From: Aphanocapsa lilacina HA4352-LM1
Lineage (GTDB): Bacteria; Cyanobacteriota; Cyanobacteriia; Gloeobacterales; Gloeobacteraceae
Direction: 5' to 3'
DNA length: 64,000 nucleotides
Assembly (NCBI GenBank): GCA_019359725.1
Contig: JAHHGR010000006.1
Span: 1 to 64,000, forward strand
This document shows, piece after piece, positions 1 through 8,448 of this stretch (its first letter is position 1; every line of letters starts with the position of its first letter). The notes below the pieces were generated by a model. It worked only from the letters and a program-made list of their open reading frames with translations. It made no database searches and had not been told where the DNA came from. The translations under genes were made by a program, and so were the position numbers.

Positions 1-210
1 GACGCCCGGAATGTACGCCGTCACTTCAAAACCGCTGGTCAGGCGGACGCGGGCTACCTTGCGCAGGGCCGAGTTGGGCTTTTTGGGCGTAGTGGTGTAC
101 ACGCGCGTGCACACCCCGCGCCGCTGGGGGCAGGCCTTGAGGGCCGGCGACTTGGTTTTGCGCTGGGCGATCCCGCGCTCACGGCGAATGAGCTGGGCAA
201 TCGTGGGCAT
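1..210 (-). CDS. rpsL: 30S ribosomal protein S12, N-terminal part (cut by window edge)
   Basis: This is the first 70 codons of S12, the small-subunit protein that sits at the decoding centre. The minus-strand translation begins [13 protein letters not shown] and contains the family hallmark [19 protein letters not shown], followed by a segment matching [11 protein letters not shown]. The ATG lies at 208-210. The rest of the gene lies beyond position 1. It is transcribed away from the gene at 389. In most bacteria rpsL heads the str operon (rpsL-rpsG-fusA-tuf), so that operon probably continues to the left of the window (inference). Confidence 0.97.
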   Translation of the reverse strand, partial: MPTIAQLIRRERGIAQRKTKSPALKACPQRRGVCTRVYTTTPKKPNSALRKVARVRLTSGFEVTAYIPGV

Positions 211-388
211 GATTTCGGTTAAAGTCAACGAAGACTTAATATAGCCAGCGAAAGAACCCTTCGTCAACTAAGAATTGTTGCACGGCGTGCCTCAGGAGCG
301 GTTCGCCGCTGCTGGTGCGCCGCCTTGCCACTGCCTGAGGTGTGACCTAAGATTGCGGTACTCAAGGGCATAGGTTCTGGGTCGCCCC

Positions 389-781
389 GTGAAGCCAGAA
401 AAAATCGATCTCCAGGTGGAGTATCCGTGTCCGCGCTGCAAACGGGGGAGGCTGCAGGCCATTGTCCTCACCGAAGCGTTCGGCTGCGACCGTTGCAGCC
501 AGATATTCGGCCTCTCGCCGGACGGGTTGGTGCTTGAGCAGCTTTCGACCAGTTACCCTTACAAAAAAGCCTGGCAGTGGACCGGGGGAAACTGGCGCGA
601 TCAAAACCGTTCTTTGACGGACAACTACTTCCCCTTTATTCTGGTTGCCCTGGCTTTGATCCCTCCGGTCTGGCTGCCCCTGGTGCTCCAATCGCGTTCG
701 GGCCTGGGAGCGCTTGCGGTTACGGTGGTGTTGACGCTGATTGTGCTGATCTTCTGGCTGGCCCGCCGTTCTAGACCCTAG
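389..781 (+). CDS. zinc-ribbon protein with two C-terminal membrane segments, function unknown
   Basis: A 130-residue protein with an N-terminal zinc-ribbon-like fold: CPRC at residues 14-17 and CDRC at 33-36 would hold one metal ion. Two hydrophobic stretches near residues 80-100 and 105-125 are probable membrane helices, and the tail is basic (ARRSRP). I take it to be a small membrane-anchored cyanobacterial hypothetical protein. The start is GTG at 389, with no clear Shine-Dalgarno sequence, so the start is uncertain. proA follows after 27 bp on the same strand, so the two may be co-transcribed. No catalytic function is visible. Confidence 0.75.
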   Translation: MKPEKIDLQVEYPCPRCKRGRLQAIVLTEAFGCDRCSQIFGLSPDGLVLEQLSTSYPYKKAWQWTGGNWRDQNRSLTDNYFPFILVALALIPPVWLPLVLQSRSGLGALAVTVVLTLIVLIFWLARRSRP

Positions 782-808
782 AGGTCACTACAGTTCTCGC
801 GGAAACGT

Positions 809-2074
809 TTGCAGGTGGCATCTTCTCTTTACGAAACCCTCAAAGCCACGGCGCAGCAGGCGCAGCGCTCGGCGAGGGCGCTTGCTCAAGTGCCTTCAGC
901 AATCAAAAACAAGGCGCTACGCGCCATGGCCCGTTCGCTGCGCACCGCCCACAGCGAAATCCTCGAATCGAACACGACGGATCTCGAATTCGGGCGCCAG
1001 ATGGGCCTTTCTGAGGCGTTGCTCGACCGACTGAAGCTGACTCCCCAGCGCCTCGAAGGCATGGCACTCTCTCTGGAGCAGATCGCCGCGCTCAAAGATC
1101 CGGTGGGTGAAATCGTGGGCGGCTGGCAGCACCCCGAGGGCCTCGAAATCGTGCGGGTGCGGGTGCCGCTGGGCCTCATCGGGATCATCTACGAGGCGCG
1201 CCCCAACGTTACCGCCGACGCCGTCGGCCTCTGTCTTAAGTCCGGCAACGGCGTGCTCCTCAAAGGCGGCAAAGAAGCCGAAAATTCCAACCGGGCCATC
1301 AGCTCCGTCCTCAAAGCCGCCGCCTACGAACAGGGCATTCCCGAAGGCTGCATCGAGCAGCTGCCCGGCGAGCGGGCGGTGGTCGAGGCGCTGATTCGGC
1401 TCAATCCGTATCTGGATCTGGTAATCCCCCGGGGAGGGCACTCGCTCATCGACTTTGTCGTGCGCAATGCGACCGTGCCGGTGCTGGAGACCGGTGTGGG
1501 CAACTGCCACATCTACATCGCCGCCTCCGCCGATCTGGAGATGGCCCGCCGCATCGTCCTCAACGCCAAGGTCCAGCGCCCCTCGGTCTGCAACGCCGCC
1601 GAGAAGCTGCTGGTGCACCGAGACACGGTGGTGACGCATCTGGCCCCGCTGCTGGGGGATCTACACGTCCACGGTGTGGAAGTGCGCGGCTGCCCGCGCA
1701 CCGTCGCCTTCGACCCGAAGGTCAAGAGCGCCGGTGAAGAAGACTGGGGCAAGGAGTACCTCGACAAAATCATCGCCATCAAAGTAGTCGATTCGACCCG
1801 CGAAGCGATCGACTGGATCAACCACTACGGCACCCGCCACTCAGAAGCGATCGTCACCGCCAACTACGAGGAAGCCCGCCGCTTCACCGCCGCCATCGAC
1901 GCGGCGGCGGTCTACATCAACGCCTCGACCCGTTTTACCGACGGCGGCGAATTCGGCTTCGGGGCCGAGATTGGCATTTCTACCCAAAAGTTGCACGCGC
2001 GCGGGCCGGTGGGCCTCGTGGAACTGACCACCACCAAATATGTCGTGAGCGGTTCCGGCCAGATCCGGCCCTGA
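809..2074 (+). CDS. proA: gamma-glutamyl phosphate reductase
   Basis: Second enzyme of proline synthesis: NADPH-dependent reduction of gamma-glutamyl phosphate to glutamate-5-semialdehyde in the cytoplasm. The 421-residue length is normal. It shows the aldehyde-dehydrogenase-like core of the family: YEARPNVTADA around residue 128, the GNGVLLKGGKEA segment near 146, and the catalytic cysteine in QRPSVCNAAEKLL (Cys261). The C-terminal motif RFTDGGEFGFGAEIGIST is typical. The start is TTG at 809; GTG at 815 is an in-frame alternative. proB is not adjacent, so the pathway is split in this genome. Confidence 0.95.
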   Translation: MQVASSLYETLKATAQQAQRSARALAQVPSAIKNKALRAMARSLRTAHSEILESNTTDLEFGRQMGLSEALLDRLKLTPQRLEGMALSLEQIAALKDPVGEIVGGWQHPEGLEIVRVRVPLGLIGIIYEARPNVTADAVGLCLKSGNGVLLKGGKEAENSNRAISSVLKAAAYEQGIPEGCIEQLPGERAVVEALIRLNPYLDLVIPRGGHSLIDFVVRNATVPVLETGVGNCHIYIAASADLEMARRIVLNAKVQRPSVCNAAEKLLVHRDTVVTHLAPLLGDLHVHGVEVRGCPRTVAFDPKVKSAGEEDWGKEYLDKIIAIKVVDSTREAIDWINHYGTRHSEAIVTANYEEARRFTAAIDAAAVYINASTRFTDGGEFGFGAEIGISTQKLHARGPVGLVELTTTKYVVSGSGQIRP

Positions 2075-2265
2075 GACTGGACACTCACCATCTTTTGCCT
2101 TACACTCGATATCTGTTGCCTTGCGGCAGCCGGGTGGATACTGGGAGGCTTGCTTCCTAAGTCCCTTTGCCTGATTTTGCTGTTCGTTATGGGACGAGCC
2201 TGACGGGTATAGGAAGTGCCTGTCGGCGGTCCGCCCTGTTCAGATCCCTAAGGTGTACCCAAACC

Positions 2266-2616
2266 ATGGCCGACGAAGTCAAAGCCGTCGCTCGCTTCAT
2301 TCGCATGTCGCCTTTTAAGGTGCGCCGGATCCTCGATCAGATCCGGGGGCGCTCCTATCAAGACGCGCTGATCATCCTTCAGTTCATGCCCCACGCCGCC
2401 ACCGAGCCCATCAAGAAGGTGCTCGAGTCGGCGGCGGCCAACGCCGAGCACAATTTCAGCCTCGATCGGCGCGCTCTGGTGGTGAGCACCGCCTTCGCCG
2501 ACGGCGGTCCGGTGCTCAAGCGCTTTCGCGCCGGCGACCGCGGCCGTGCCCGCCCCGTCCGCAAGCGCACCAGCCACATCACCGTCGCTGTGCGCTCCAC
2601 CAGCGAGGTCGAATAA
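2266..2616 (+). CDS. rplV: 50S ribosomal protein L22
   Basis: A 116-residue L22, which binds 23S rRNA and lines the peptide exit tunnel with a beta-hairpin. The family core is clear: [18 protein letters not shown] at the N-terminus and the basic [20 protein letters not shown] hairpin and end. ATG at 2266 is chosen over longer in-frame extensions because family alignments begin here and AAGGTG lies about 10 nt upstream. It is the first gene of the ribosomal cluster: rpsS, rplB, rplW, rplD and rplC are absent upstream, which is unusual. rpsC starts 2 bp after its stop. Confidence 0.96.
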   Translation: MADEVKAVARFIRMSPFKVRRILDQIRGRSYQDALIILQFMPHAATEPIKKVLESAAANAEHNFSLDRRALVVSTAFADGGPVLKRFRAGDRGRARPVRKRTSHITVAVRSTSEVE

Positions 2617-2618
2617 CC

Positions 2619-3362
2619 ATGGGACAGAAAGTACATCCGGTCGGCCTGCGTCTGGGCATTATCCGTGATCACCGCTCGCGTTGGTTCGCCAAGGCGGGCG
2701 AGTACCCCGCACTGTTGGCCGAAGACCACAAAATTCGCGCCTATATCGTCAAGAAACTGGCGAGCGGCGGCATCGCCGATGTCGACATCGAGCGCAAGGC
2801 CGATCAGGTGGAGATCACCATCCGCACCGCCCGGCCGGGCGTGGTGGTGGGCCGCGGCGGCGCGGGCATCGACGAACTGAAGGCCAATCTCGAAAAGCTC
2901 ATCGGCCGCCGCCAGATCCGCATCAATGTCGTCGAGGTCCAGCGCGTCGATGCCGAAGCGGCCCTGATCGCTGAGTACATCGTGGGCCAACTGGAGCGGC
3001 GCGTCGCCTTCCGGCGCGCGGTGCGCCAGGCCATCCAGCGCGCCCAGCGTGCCGGGGTGCAGGGCATCAAGGTGATGGTGGCGGGCCGCCTCAACGGGGC
3101 CGAAATTGCCCGCTCGGAGTGGACGCGCGAGGGACGCATTCCGCTGCACACCCTCCGAGCCGATATCGATTACGCCTACAAAATTGCCCAGACGACCTAC
3201 GGCACGCTGGGGGTCAAAGTCTGGATTTTCCGCGGCGAAATTTTGCCCGGCGCCAGCGGCCCGGCGGCAGCTGCCGAGGAGGTGGCGGCCCAGCCCAAGC
3301 CCGATCAGCGTCCCCGCCGCCGCAAAAAGATCCAGTACGAAGAACGCACCGACGAGCAGTAG
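2619..3362 (+). CDS. rpsC: 30S ribosomal protein S3
   Basis: A 247-residue S3, part of the mRNA entry site on the small-subunit head. It begins [14 protein letters not shown] and carries the type-2 KH domain motif [20 protein letters not shown], then the C-terminal domain segment [31 protein letters not shown], both diagnostic (each written here only in part by key residues). The tail after residue 220 is Ala/Pro-rich and then strongly basic, a lineage-specific extension. It follows rplV by 2 bp and precedes rplP by 18 bp, so it is internal to the operon. Confidence 0.97.
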   Translation: MGQKVHPVGLRLGIIRDHRSRWFAKAGEYPALLAEDHKIRAYIVKKLASGGIADVDIERKADQVEITIRTARPGVVVGRGGAGIDELKANLEKLIGRRQIRINVVEVQRVDAEAALIAEYIVGQLERRVAFRRAVRQAIQRAQRAGVQGIKVMVAGRLNGAEIARSEWTREGRIPLHTLRADIDYAYKIAQTTYGTLGVKVWIFRGEILPGASGPAAAAEEVAAQPKPDQRPRRRKKIQYEERTDEQ

Positions 3363-3380
3363 AGGCCAGGGAGTCGCACC

Positions 3381-3827
3381 ATGTTGATGCCCAAACGCAC
3401 CAAGTTCCGCAAGCAGCAGCGCGGACGCATGAACGGGGTTGCCTGCCGCGGCAACGAAATCGAGTTCGGCACCTACGCGCTGCAGGCGCTTGAGCCCGTC
3501 TGGATGACTTCCCGGCAAATCGAAGCCGCCCGACGCGCCATGACCCGCTACATCCGCCGCGGCGGCAAAATTTATATCCGGGTGTTCCCGGACAAGCCCG
3601 TCACCCAGCGCGCCGCCGAGACCCGCATGGGTTCGGGCAAAGGTGCGCCCGAGTACTGGGTGTGCGTGGTCAAGCCCGGTCGAATCCTGTTTGAGATCGA
3701 CGGGGTCGCCGAGGAGATTGCCCGCGAGGCGATGCGCCTGGCGGCGGCCAAGCTGCCCATCAAATCTCGATTTATCGTCAAAAGCGAGATTGCCCCCGCT
3801 GAGGAGCCGACCAATGCCCCTACCTAA
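3381..3827 (+). CDS. rplP: 50S ribosomal protein L16
   Basis: A 148-residue L16, located near the central protuberance and tRNA A site. The N-terminus [19 protein letters not shown] and the internal [20 protein letters not shown] and [19 protein letters not shown] are family signatures. It is slightly longer than the usual 136-140 residues because of an acidic tail. Its last 14 bases overlap the start of rpmC in another frame, which suggests translational coupling. Confidence 0.96.
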   Translation: MLMPKRTKFRKQQRGRMNGVACRGNEIEFGTYALQALEPVWMTSRQIEAARRAMTRYIRRGGKIYIRVFPDKPVTQRAAETRMGSGKGAPEYWVCVVKPGRILFEIDGVAEEIAREAMRLAAAKLPIKSRFIVKSEIAPAEEPTNAPT

Positions 3828-4026
3828 AATTGACGACTGGCGCGAACTCAGCGACGAGGAGATTTCCGAGCAGATCCTCGCCACCAAAAAAGAACTGTTC
3901 GAACTGCGGTTGCAAAAGGCGACGCGCCAGCTCGAAAAGCCGCACCTCGTGCGCCACGCCAAGCACAAGCTCGCCCAGCTGATGTTGCTTGAAGGCCAGC
4001 GCACTGCCGCCGCCAAGGAGAAATAA
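3814..4026 (+). CDS. rpmC: 50S ribosomal protein L29
   Basis: A 70-residue L29, a two-helix protein at the tunnel exit that helps dock signal recognition particle and trigger factor. The order [31 protein letters not shown] is the expected N-terminal helix pattern (ELxxKxxELxxLRxQxATxQL). ATG at 3814 is chosen because GAGGAG lies about 10 nt upstream and the family starts just before the (D/K)WRELSDEE segment; in-frame sequence further upstream is only the shadow of rplP. It overlaps rplP by 14 bp and is followed by rpsQ after 3 bp. Confidence 0.93.
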   Translation: MPLPKIDDWRELSDEEISEQILATKKELFELRLQKATRQLEKPHLVRHAKHKLAQLMLLEGQRTAAAKEK

Positions 4027-4029
4027 CCC

Positions 4030-4281
4030 ATGCCGCGCAAAGAAAAAATCGGATTGGTGGTCAGTGACGCGATGCAAAAGACGGTGGTGGTCGCCGTCGA
4101 AAACCGCGTCCCCCACCCCAAGTACAAAAAGATCGTCGTGCGCACCCGCAAGTTCAAAGCCCACGACGAAGAGAACCGCTGCAAAGTCGGCGATCGGGTG
4201 CGCATTCTCGAATCGCCGCCCCTGAGTAAAACCAAGCGGTGGGTCGTGCTGGACATTCTCGAGGAGGCTCGCAACCCATGA
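4030..4281 (+). CDS. rpsQ: 30S ribosomal protein S17
   Basis: An 83-residue S17, an OB-fold primary 16S rRNA-binding protein. The motifs [23 protein letters not shown] and [21 protein letters not shown] are typical (key residues KT, HP, GD and RP/SKTKRW). Length is normal. It lies 3 bp after rpmC. Its stop overlaps the ATG of rplN in an ATGA junction, the signature of coupled translation within the operon. Confidence 0.96.
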   Translation: MPRKEKIGLVVSDAMQKTVVVAVENRVPHPKYKKIVVRTRKFKAHDEENRCKVGDRVRILESPPLSKTKRWVVLDILEEARNP

Positions 4282-4679
4282 TCCAGCAGCAGTCCCGGCT
4301 GAGTGTGGCCGATAACACCGGAGCGCGCGAACTGTTGTGCATCCGCGTGCTCGGCTCGACCGTCGGCTCCAAGGGCCTCACCAAAGGCGGCGGCAACCGC
4401 CGCTACGCCTTCGTGGGCGATGTGGTCGTGGCCGTGGTCAAAGACGCCGCCCCCAACATGGGGGTCAAAAAATCCGAGGTCGTGCGCGCGGTGGTGGTGC
4501 GCACCCGCCAGGCGATTCGCCGCGACAACGGCATGGTCATCCGCTTCGACGACAACGCCGCGGTGATCATCGACAAAAACGGCAACCCCCGCGGCACGCG
4601 CGTCTTTGGGCCGGTCGCCCGCGAGCTGCGCGAGAAAAATTTCACCAAGATCATTTCCCTGGCCCCGGAGGTGCTCTGA
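4278..4679 (+). CDS. rplN: 50S ribosomal protein L14
   Basis: A 133-residue L14, which contacts the small subunit in intersubunit bridges and binds the silencing factor RsfS. It begins [26 protein letters not shown] and contains [21 protein letters not shown] and the C-terminal [15 protein letters not shown]. It is about 11 residues longer than the usual 122, because of an insertion at [20 protein letters not shown] and the tail LAPEVL. The start is fixed by the ATGA overlap with rpsQ; the stop overlaps the next ATG as TGATG. Confidence 0.96.
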   Translation: MIQQQSRLSVADNTGARELLCIRVLGSTVGSKGLTKGGGNRRYAFVGDVVVAVVKDAAPNMGVKKSEVVRAVVVRTRQAIRRDNGMVIRFDDNAAVIIDKNGNPRGTRVFGPVARELREKNFTKIISLAPEVL

Positions 4680-5029
4680 TGGCGACCAACAACGGCGCCG
4701 GCAAGGCGCGGCACAAGTTCCACGTCAAAAAAGGCGACACCGTCCAGGTGATCTCCGGCAAGGACAAAGGCAAAGTCGGCAAGGTAACCGAGGTGTTGCC
4801 CACCGCGGGCAAGGTGATTGTCGAAGGGGTAAACCTGCAGACCAAGCACGTCAAACCCCAGGGCGACCAGCAGGGCCAGACCCTGCGGCGCGAAGCCCCG
4901 ATCTACAGCTGCAAGGTGATGCTGTACTCCGACAAGAAAAAGCAGGCCAGCCGCGTCGGTCACACCGTTACCGAAGCGGGCAAAAAAGTGCGCGTACTCA
5001 AGAAAACCGGCGAGATCCTCGACAAGTAG
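4679..5029 (+). CDS. rplX: 50S ribosomal protein L24
   Basis: A 116-residue L24, an assembly initiator of the large subunit near the tunnel exit. The KOW motif is plain: [20 protein letters not shown], followed by [16 protein letters not shown]. The ATG shares its A with the rplN stop (TGATG), implying coupled translation. The N-terminus carries a short Asn/Gly-rich lead ([12 protein letters not shown]) before the KOW domain. Confidence 0.95.
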   Translation: MATNNGAGKARHKFHVKKGDTVQVISGKDKGKVGKVTEVLPTAGKVIVEGVNLQTKHVKPQGDQQGQTLRREAPIYSCKVMLYSDKKKQASRVGHTVTEAGKKVRVLKKTGEILDK

Positions 5030-5039
5030 AGAGTGAACC

Positions 5040-5588
5040 ATGGCCACCACCGTTCGCATGAAGGACAAATACAACCGGGAGGTCGTCCCGCGCCTGCAGG
5101 AGCAGTTCAACTACACCAACCTCATGCAGGTGCCCAAGATCTCCAAAATCGTGATCAACCGCGGCCTCGGTGAGGCTTCGCAGAACGCCAAGGCCCTCGA
5201 TGGGTCGATTGCCGAGGTGGCCCGCATCGCCGGCCAGAAGCCCGTGGTCACCCGCGCCAAAAAGGCGATCGCCGGCTTCAAGCTGCGCGCCGGGGTGCCG
5301 GTGGGCGTCACGGTGACCCTCAGGGCCCGGCGGATGTACGAGTTTCTCGACCGGCTGGTCTCGGTGGCCCTGCCGCGCATCCGCGACTTTCGCGGCGTCA
5401 GCCCCAAAGCCTTTGACGGCCGCGGCAACTACACCCTCGGCCTGCGCGAGCAACTGATTTTCCCCGAGATCGAGTACGACTCGGTCGACAAAATCCGCGG
5501 TATGGACATTACTATCTGCACCACGGCCAAAACCGACGAGGAGGGCCGCGCCCTGCTCGCCGCTCTCGGAATGCCCTTCAGGAAATAA
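5040..5588 (+). CDS. rplE: 50S ribosomal protein L5
   Basis: A 182-residue L5, which binds 5S rRNA at the central protuberance. Diagnostic segments are [18 protein letters not shown] (near residue 30), the [19 protein letters not shown] motif, GVTVTLR and the C-terminal [20 protein letters not shown]. Length is normal for bacteria. Spacing to rplX is 10 bp and to rpsN 4 bp. Confidence 0.97.
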   Translation: MATTVRMKDKYNREVVPRLQEQFNYTNLMQVPKISKIVINRGLGEASQNAKALDGSIAEVARIAGQKPVVTRAKKAIAGFKLRAGVPVGVTVTLRARRMYEFLDRLVSVALPRIRDFRGVSPKAFDGRGNYTLGLREQLIFPEIEYDSVDKIRGMDITICTTAKTDEEGRALLAALGMPFRK

Positions 5589-5592
5589 CAAC

Positions 5593-5799
5593 ATGGCAAA
5601 AGTATCGATGGTCGAGCGCGAGAAAAAGCGCCAGAAACTGGTCTCAAAGGGCAAGCTCTCCGACACCCGGCTGCACAACCGCTGCTGGCGGTGCGGGCGC
5701 CCCCGCGGTTACATCCGTGACTTTGGCCTGTGCCGCATCTGTTTTCGGGAGATGGCCCACCAGGGTCTGTTGCCCGGCGTCGTCAAAGCAAGCTGGTAG
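5593..5799 (+). CDS. rpsN: 30S ribosomal protein S14, short zinc-binding type
   Basis: A 68-residue S14 with four cysteines arranged as CxxC (31, 34) and CxxC (47, 50) in [19 protein letters not shown], the zinc-binding type Z form. The C-terminal [18 protein letters not shown] matches the end of the family. It sits between rplE and rpsH as in many Gram-positive bacteria. From general knowledge, most cyanobacteria and chloroplasts carry a longer, about 100-residue, cysteine-free S14 encoded elsewhere, so this is notable here. The body is a few residues longer than the common 61. Confidence 0.94.
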   Translation: MAKVSMVEREKKRQKLVSKGKLSDTRLHNRCWRCGRPRGYIRDFGLCRICFREMAHQGLLPGVVKASW

Positions 5800-5808
5800 G
5801 AGAAGACC

Positions 5809-6210
5809 ATGGCGGTAAATGACACCCTTGCCGATATGCTCACCCGCATCCGCAACGCGAGTATCGTCAAACACGATATCGTTCCGGTCCCCTCGACGCG
5901 TATGACGCGCTCGGTGGCGGAGGTGCTGAAGATAGAAGGGTTGATACTCGAATACCAGGACCAGGGCGAAGGCAAAGATCGCCAGCTCCTGCTCACCCTC
6001 AAGTACGCCGGTCGCCAGCGCCGCCCGCTGATCACCAATCTCAAGCGCGTCTCGCGCCCGGGGCTGAGGGTCTACGCCAACCGCAAGGAGTTGCCCCGCG
6101 TGCTGGGCGGCATCGGCATCGCCATCATCTCTACCTCCCAGGGGGTCATGACCGACCGCGACGCCCGCCGGGCGGGTGTGGGCGGTGAAGTCCTCTGCTA
6201 CGTCTTTTAG
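5809..6210 (+). CDS. rpsH: 30S ribosomal protein S8
   Basis: A 133-residue S8, a primary 16S rRNA binder in the central domain. It starts [18 protein letters not shown] and ends with the conserved [31 protein letters not shown] (key STSxGxMTDxxAR and GGExLCYxF). Normal length. AGGAG lies shortly before the ATG. The operon continues with rplF 9 bp later. Confidence 0.97.
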   Translation: MAVNDTLADMLTRIRNASIVKHDIVPVPSTRMTRSVAEVLKIEGLILEYQDQGEGKDRQLLLTLKYAGRQRRPLITNLKRVSRPGLRVYANRKELPRVLGGIGIAIISTSQGVMTDRDARRAGVGGEVLCYVF

Positions 6211-6219
6211 GAGCGCGCC

Positions 6220-6795
6220 ATGTCCCGTATCGGCAAACTTCCGATCGCGATCCCGCCCAAGGTCGAAGTCACCCTGGATGGCCAGCGCATCGTCGTCAAA
6301 GGCCCCAAGGGTACCCTCGAGCGCACCCTGCCCGACTCGGTCGAGGTGGTGCGCGAGGACGCCAGGCTTTTGGTGGCCCGCCGCGGCGAGAGCCGCCGCG
6401 CCCGCGAGCAGCACGGTCTGGGCCGCACGCTGGTGGCCAACATGGTCACCGGGGTGACCACCGGCTTCACCAAGCCTATGCAAATCGCCGGGGTTGGTTA
6501 CCGCATTGCGCTTACCGGCCGCAAACTGACGATCAACGCCGGTTTCAGTCACCCGGTCGAAATCGAGCTGCCGGCAGGCATCGACATTGAAGTGGACCCG
6601 AAGGCGTCGGCGATTGCCGGCACCCGCAACCAGCAGGGCTTCAACTTTGTCATCAAAGGCTTCGACAAGCAGGCGGTGGGCGACCTGGCGGCCAAGATCC
6701 GCGATATTCGTCCACCCGAGCCCTACAAGGGCAAGGGCATCCGTTATACCGCCGAGAAGATCTTGCTCAAGGCCGGCAAATCCGGCAAGAAGTAG
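6220..6795 (+). CDS. rplF: 50S ribosomal protein L6
   Basis: A 191-residue L6 near the factor-binding site. The N-terminal MSRIGKLPIAIP, the middle GVTTGFTKPMQIAGVGYRI and the C-terminal RDIRPPEPYKGKGIRYTAE are classic signatures. It has a short Lys-rich tail. It is internal to the operon, with 23 bp before rplR. Confidence 0.97.
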   Translation: MSRIGKLPIAIPPKVEVTLDGQRIVVKGPKGTLERTLPDSVEVVREDARLLVARRGESRRAREQHGLGRTLVANMVTGVTTGFTKPMQIAGVGYRIALTGRKLTINAGFSHPVEIELPAGIDIEVDPKASAIAGTRNQQGFNFVIKGFDKQAVGDLAAKIRDIRPPEPYKGKGIRYTAEKILLKAGKSGKK

Positions 6796-6818
6796 TCCAC
6801 CGCATCTAGAGACGGCAC

Positions 6819-7181
6819 ATGAAAGTCGATCGCAAAACAGCCACCCACCGCCGCCACCAGCGCATCCGCCGCAAAATTGCGGGCACGCCCGAGCAGCCGC
6901 GTCTGGCGGTTTACCGCTCTAACCGGCACATCTACGCTCAGGTGATCGACGATGTTCACCAGCGGACGCTGGTGGCGGCCTCGACCCTGGAATCGCCCTT
7001 GCGCTCCGGCGAGGAGGGCACCGCCACCTGTGAGGCGGCCACGGCGGTCGGCCGGTTGGTGGCCGAGCGCGCCAAAGAAAAAGGGATCACCGCCGTGGTC
7101 TTCGACCGGGGCGGCAAGTTGTACCACGGCCGGGTAAAAGCGGTAGCCGATGCGGCCCGCGAAGCCGGGCTCAATTTTTAA
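6819..7181 (+). CDS. rplR: 50S ribosomal protein L18
   Basis: A 120-residue L18 that binds 5S rRNA together with L5. Recognisable segments are [35 protein letters not shown] and the C-terminal [24 protein letters not shown]. Length is normal. rpsE follows after 18 bp with AGGAG in the gap. Confidence 0.97.
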   Translation: MKVDRKTATHRRHQRIRRKIAGTPEQPRLAVYRSNRHIYAQVIDDVHQRTLVAASTLESPLRSGEEGTATCEAATAVGRLVAERAKEKGITAVVFDRGGKLYHGRVKAVADAAREAGLNF

Positions 7182-7199
7182 GTACTCAGGAGAGCAGTC

Positions 7200-7871
7200 A
7201 TGCCGCCACAGCAACAAAGAGGCAGAGGCAGAGGCCGTGGACCCGGTGGTCCCGGTGGTCCCGGTGGTCCTGGCCCCGAGCAAGCGCCCGAAGATCCCGA
7301 TCGCGAGTCCGGAGGTGAACGACGCCGGGGCCGGGGCCGCGGCGCCGGTCGCGGCGGCGGTGACAAAGCCGAGCGGGCCCAGGCCGAGACCGAATTTCAA
7401 GAGCGCGTCGTCCAGATTCGGCGCGTCACCAAGGTCGTCAAGGGCGGCAAAAAGCTCAGCTTCAGAGCGGTGATCGTTGTGGGCGACGGTAACGGCCGGG
7501 TCGGTGTCGGTGTGGGCAAAGCCAACGACGTCATCGGCGCGGTCAAAAAGGGCGTCTCCGATGCGCGCAAGGCGCTCATCCGGGTGCCCCTCAACAAGAT
7601 CAACTCGATTCCCCATCCGATGAGCGGCACCTCGGGGGCGGCCAACGTCTTTCTCAAACCGGCCTCAGGCGGTACTGGCGTCATCGCGGGCGGGGCGGTG
7701 CGCACGGTACTGGAGCTGGCCGGGATCAAAAACGTCCTGGCCAAATCCCTGGGCTCCAAGTCGCCCCTCAACAACGCCCGGGCCGCTGCCGACGCCCTGT
7801 CGCGCCTGCGCACCCTCTCAGAAGTTGCCAGCGAGCGCGGCGTGCCCGTCTCAAATCTGTGGAGTCGATAA
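7200..7871 (+). CDS. rpsE: 30S ribosomal protein S5 with long Arg/Gly/Pro-rich N-terminal extension
   Basis: A 223-residue S5; the usual bacterial length is about 165-170. The core from about residue 62 is standard: [20 protein letters not shown], then [18 protein letters not shown] and [14 protein letters not shown]. Residues 1-60 form an unusual low-complexity tract rich in RGRG, GPGG and acidic residues, encoded partly by tandem 9-bp units (cccggtggt) around 7240-7270. The extension starts from ATG 7200, with CAGGAGAG 7-8 nt upstream, so it is probably translated. S5 acts in decoding accuracy and mRNA helicase activity at the entry channel; a basic tail there could touch mRNA (inference). 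Confidence 0.95.
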   Translation: MPPQQQRGRGRGRGPGGPGGPGGPGPEQAPEDPDRESGGERRRGRGRGAGRGGGDKAERAQAETEFQERVVQIRRVTKVVKGGKKLSFRAVIVVGDGNGRVGVGVGKANDVIGAVKKGVSDARKALIRVPLNKINSIPHPMSGTSGAANVFLKPASGGTGVIAGGAVRTVLELAGIKNVLAKSLGSKSPLNNARAAADALSRLRTLSEVASERGVPVSNLWSR

Positions 7872-7874
7872 GCC

Positions 7875-8330
7875 ATGAAAAGCCTCCGTCTTGAGGACGC
7901 CGTTCCCCAGTCCGGCTCGCGCCACCGCAAGCTGCGCGTCGGCCGGGGCCATTCCGCCGGTCAGGGCAAGACCAGCGGCCGGGGCATGCGCGGTCAGAAG
8001 TGCCGCTCCGGCGGCGGTGTGCGCCCCGGCTTCGAGGGCGGTCAGATCCCGCTCTACATGCGCCTGCCCAAGCTCAAGGGCTTCGAGCTGGTCAATCCGA
8101 GTTCCTACACGATCGTCAATCTCAAGCAACTGCGCGACCTGCCCGCCGATAGTGCAGTGAACATCGAATCGCTGCTCGATGCCGGTATTCTGACGGCTAC
8201 CAGCGGTCCCTTGCGGGTACTGGGCGACGGCGAAGCGCACGTGGCCCTCCAGGTCACGGCCGCTTACTTCACAGCCTCAGCCAGAGAAAAGATCGAAGCG
8301 GCCGGGGGCACCTGCACGGTCGAAGCGTAA
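7875..8330 (+). CDS. rplO: 50S ribosomal protein L15
   Basis: A 151-residue L15, a late-assembly protein of the large subunit. The glycine-rich N-terminus [37 protein letters not shown] contains the family pattern (read from the key GRGxxSGxGKTxGRGxKGQ). [18 protein letters not shown] and the C-terminal [10 protein letters not shown] are consistent. It is the last gene of the ribosomal operon here; secY, adk and infA, which normally follow, are missing. Confidence 0.96.
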   Translation: MKSLRLEDAVPQSGSRHRKLRVGRGHSAGQGKTSGRGMRGQKCRSGGGVRPGFEGGQIPLYMRLPKLKGFELVNPSSYTIVNLKQLRDLPADSAVNIESLLDAGILTATSGPLRVLGDGEAHVALQVTAAYFTASAREKIEAAGGTCTVEA

Positions 8331-8357
8331 CGGCTGCACTTTGCGATCTTGGGCAGA

Positions 8358-8379
8358 GCATCCCCGGCGCCGGGGATGC
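8358..8379. repeat. 22-bp perfect palindrome after rplO
   Basis: GCATCCCCGGC followed directly by its exact reverse complement GCCGGGGATGC. It lies 28 bp after the rplO stop. It could fold as a very stable hairpin and serve as a transcript 3' end, although no T-run follows on the plus strand. A protein-binding site or REP-like element is an alternative. Confidence 0.6.
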
Positions 8380-8412
8380 CTAAAAGAGCACCGAGATACT
8401 CTCCACTCAAGC

Positions 8413-8429
8413 ACGGGCTTGAAGCCCGT
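8413..8429. repeat. 17-bp inverted repeat before the AbgT-type gene
   Basis: ACGGGCTT-G-AAGCCCGT, a perfect 8-bp inverted repeat with one central base, 20 bp before the ATG at 8449. The position suggests an operator or a structure near the start of translation of the transporter; this is inference. Confidence 0.5.
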
Positions 8430-8448
8430 TTCTGGTAACGTCGCGCCG

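Noticed and set aside
2379-4274. Minus-strand open frame of 631 codons across the ribosomal genes
   Set aside because: It is antisense to rplV-rpsC-rplP-rpmC-rpsQ, which are certain; high GC suppresses stop codons on the opposite strand.
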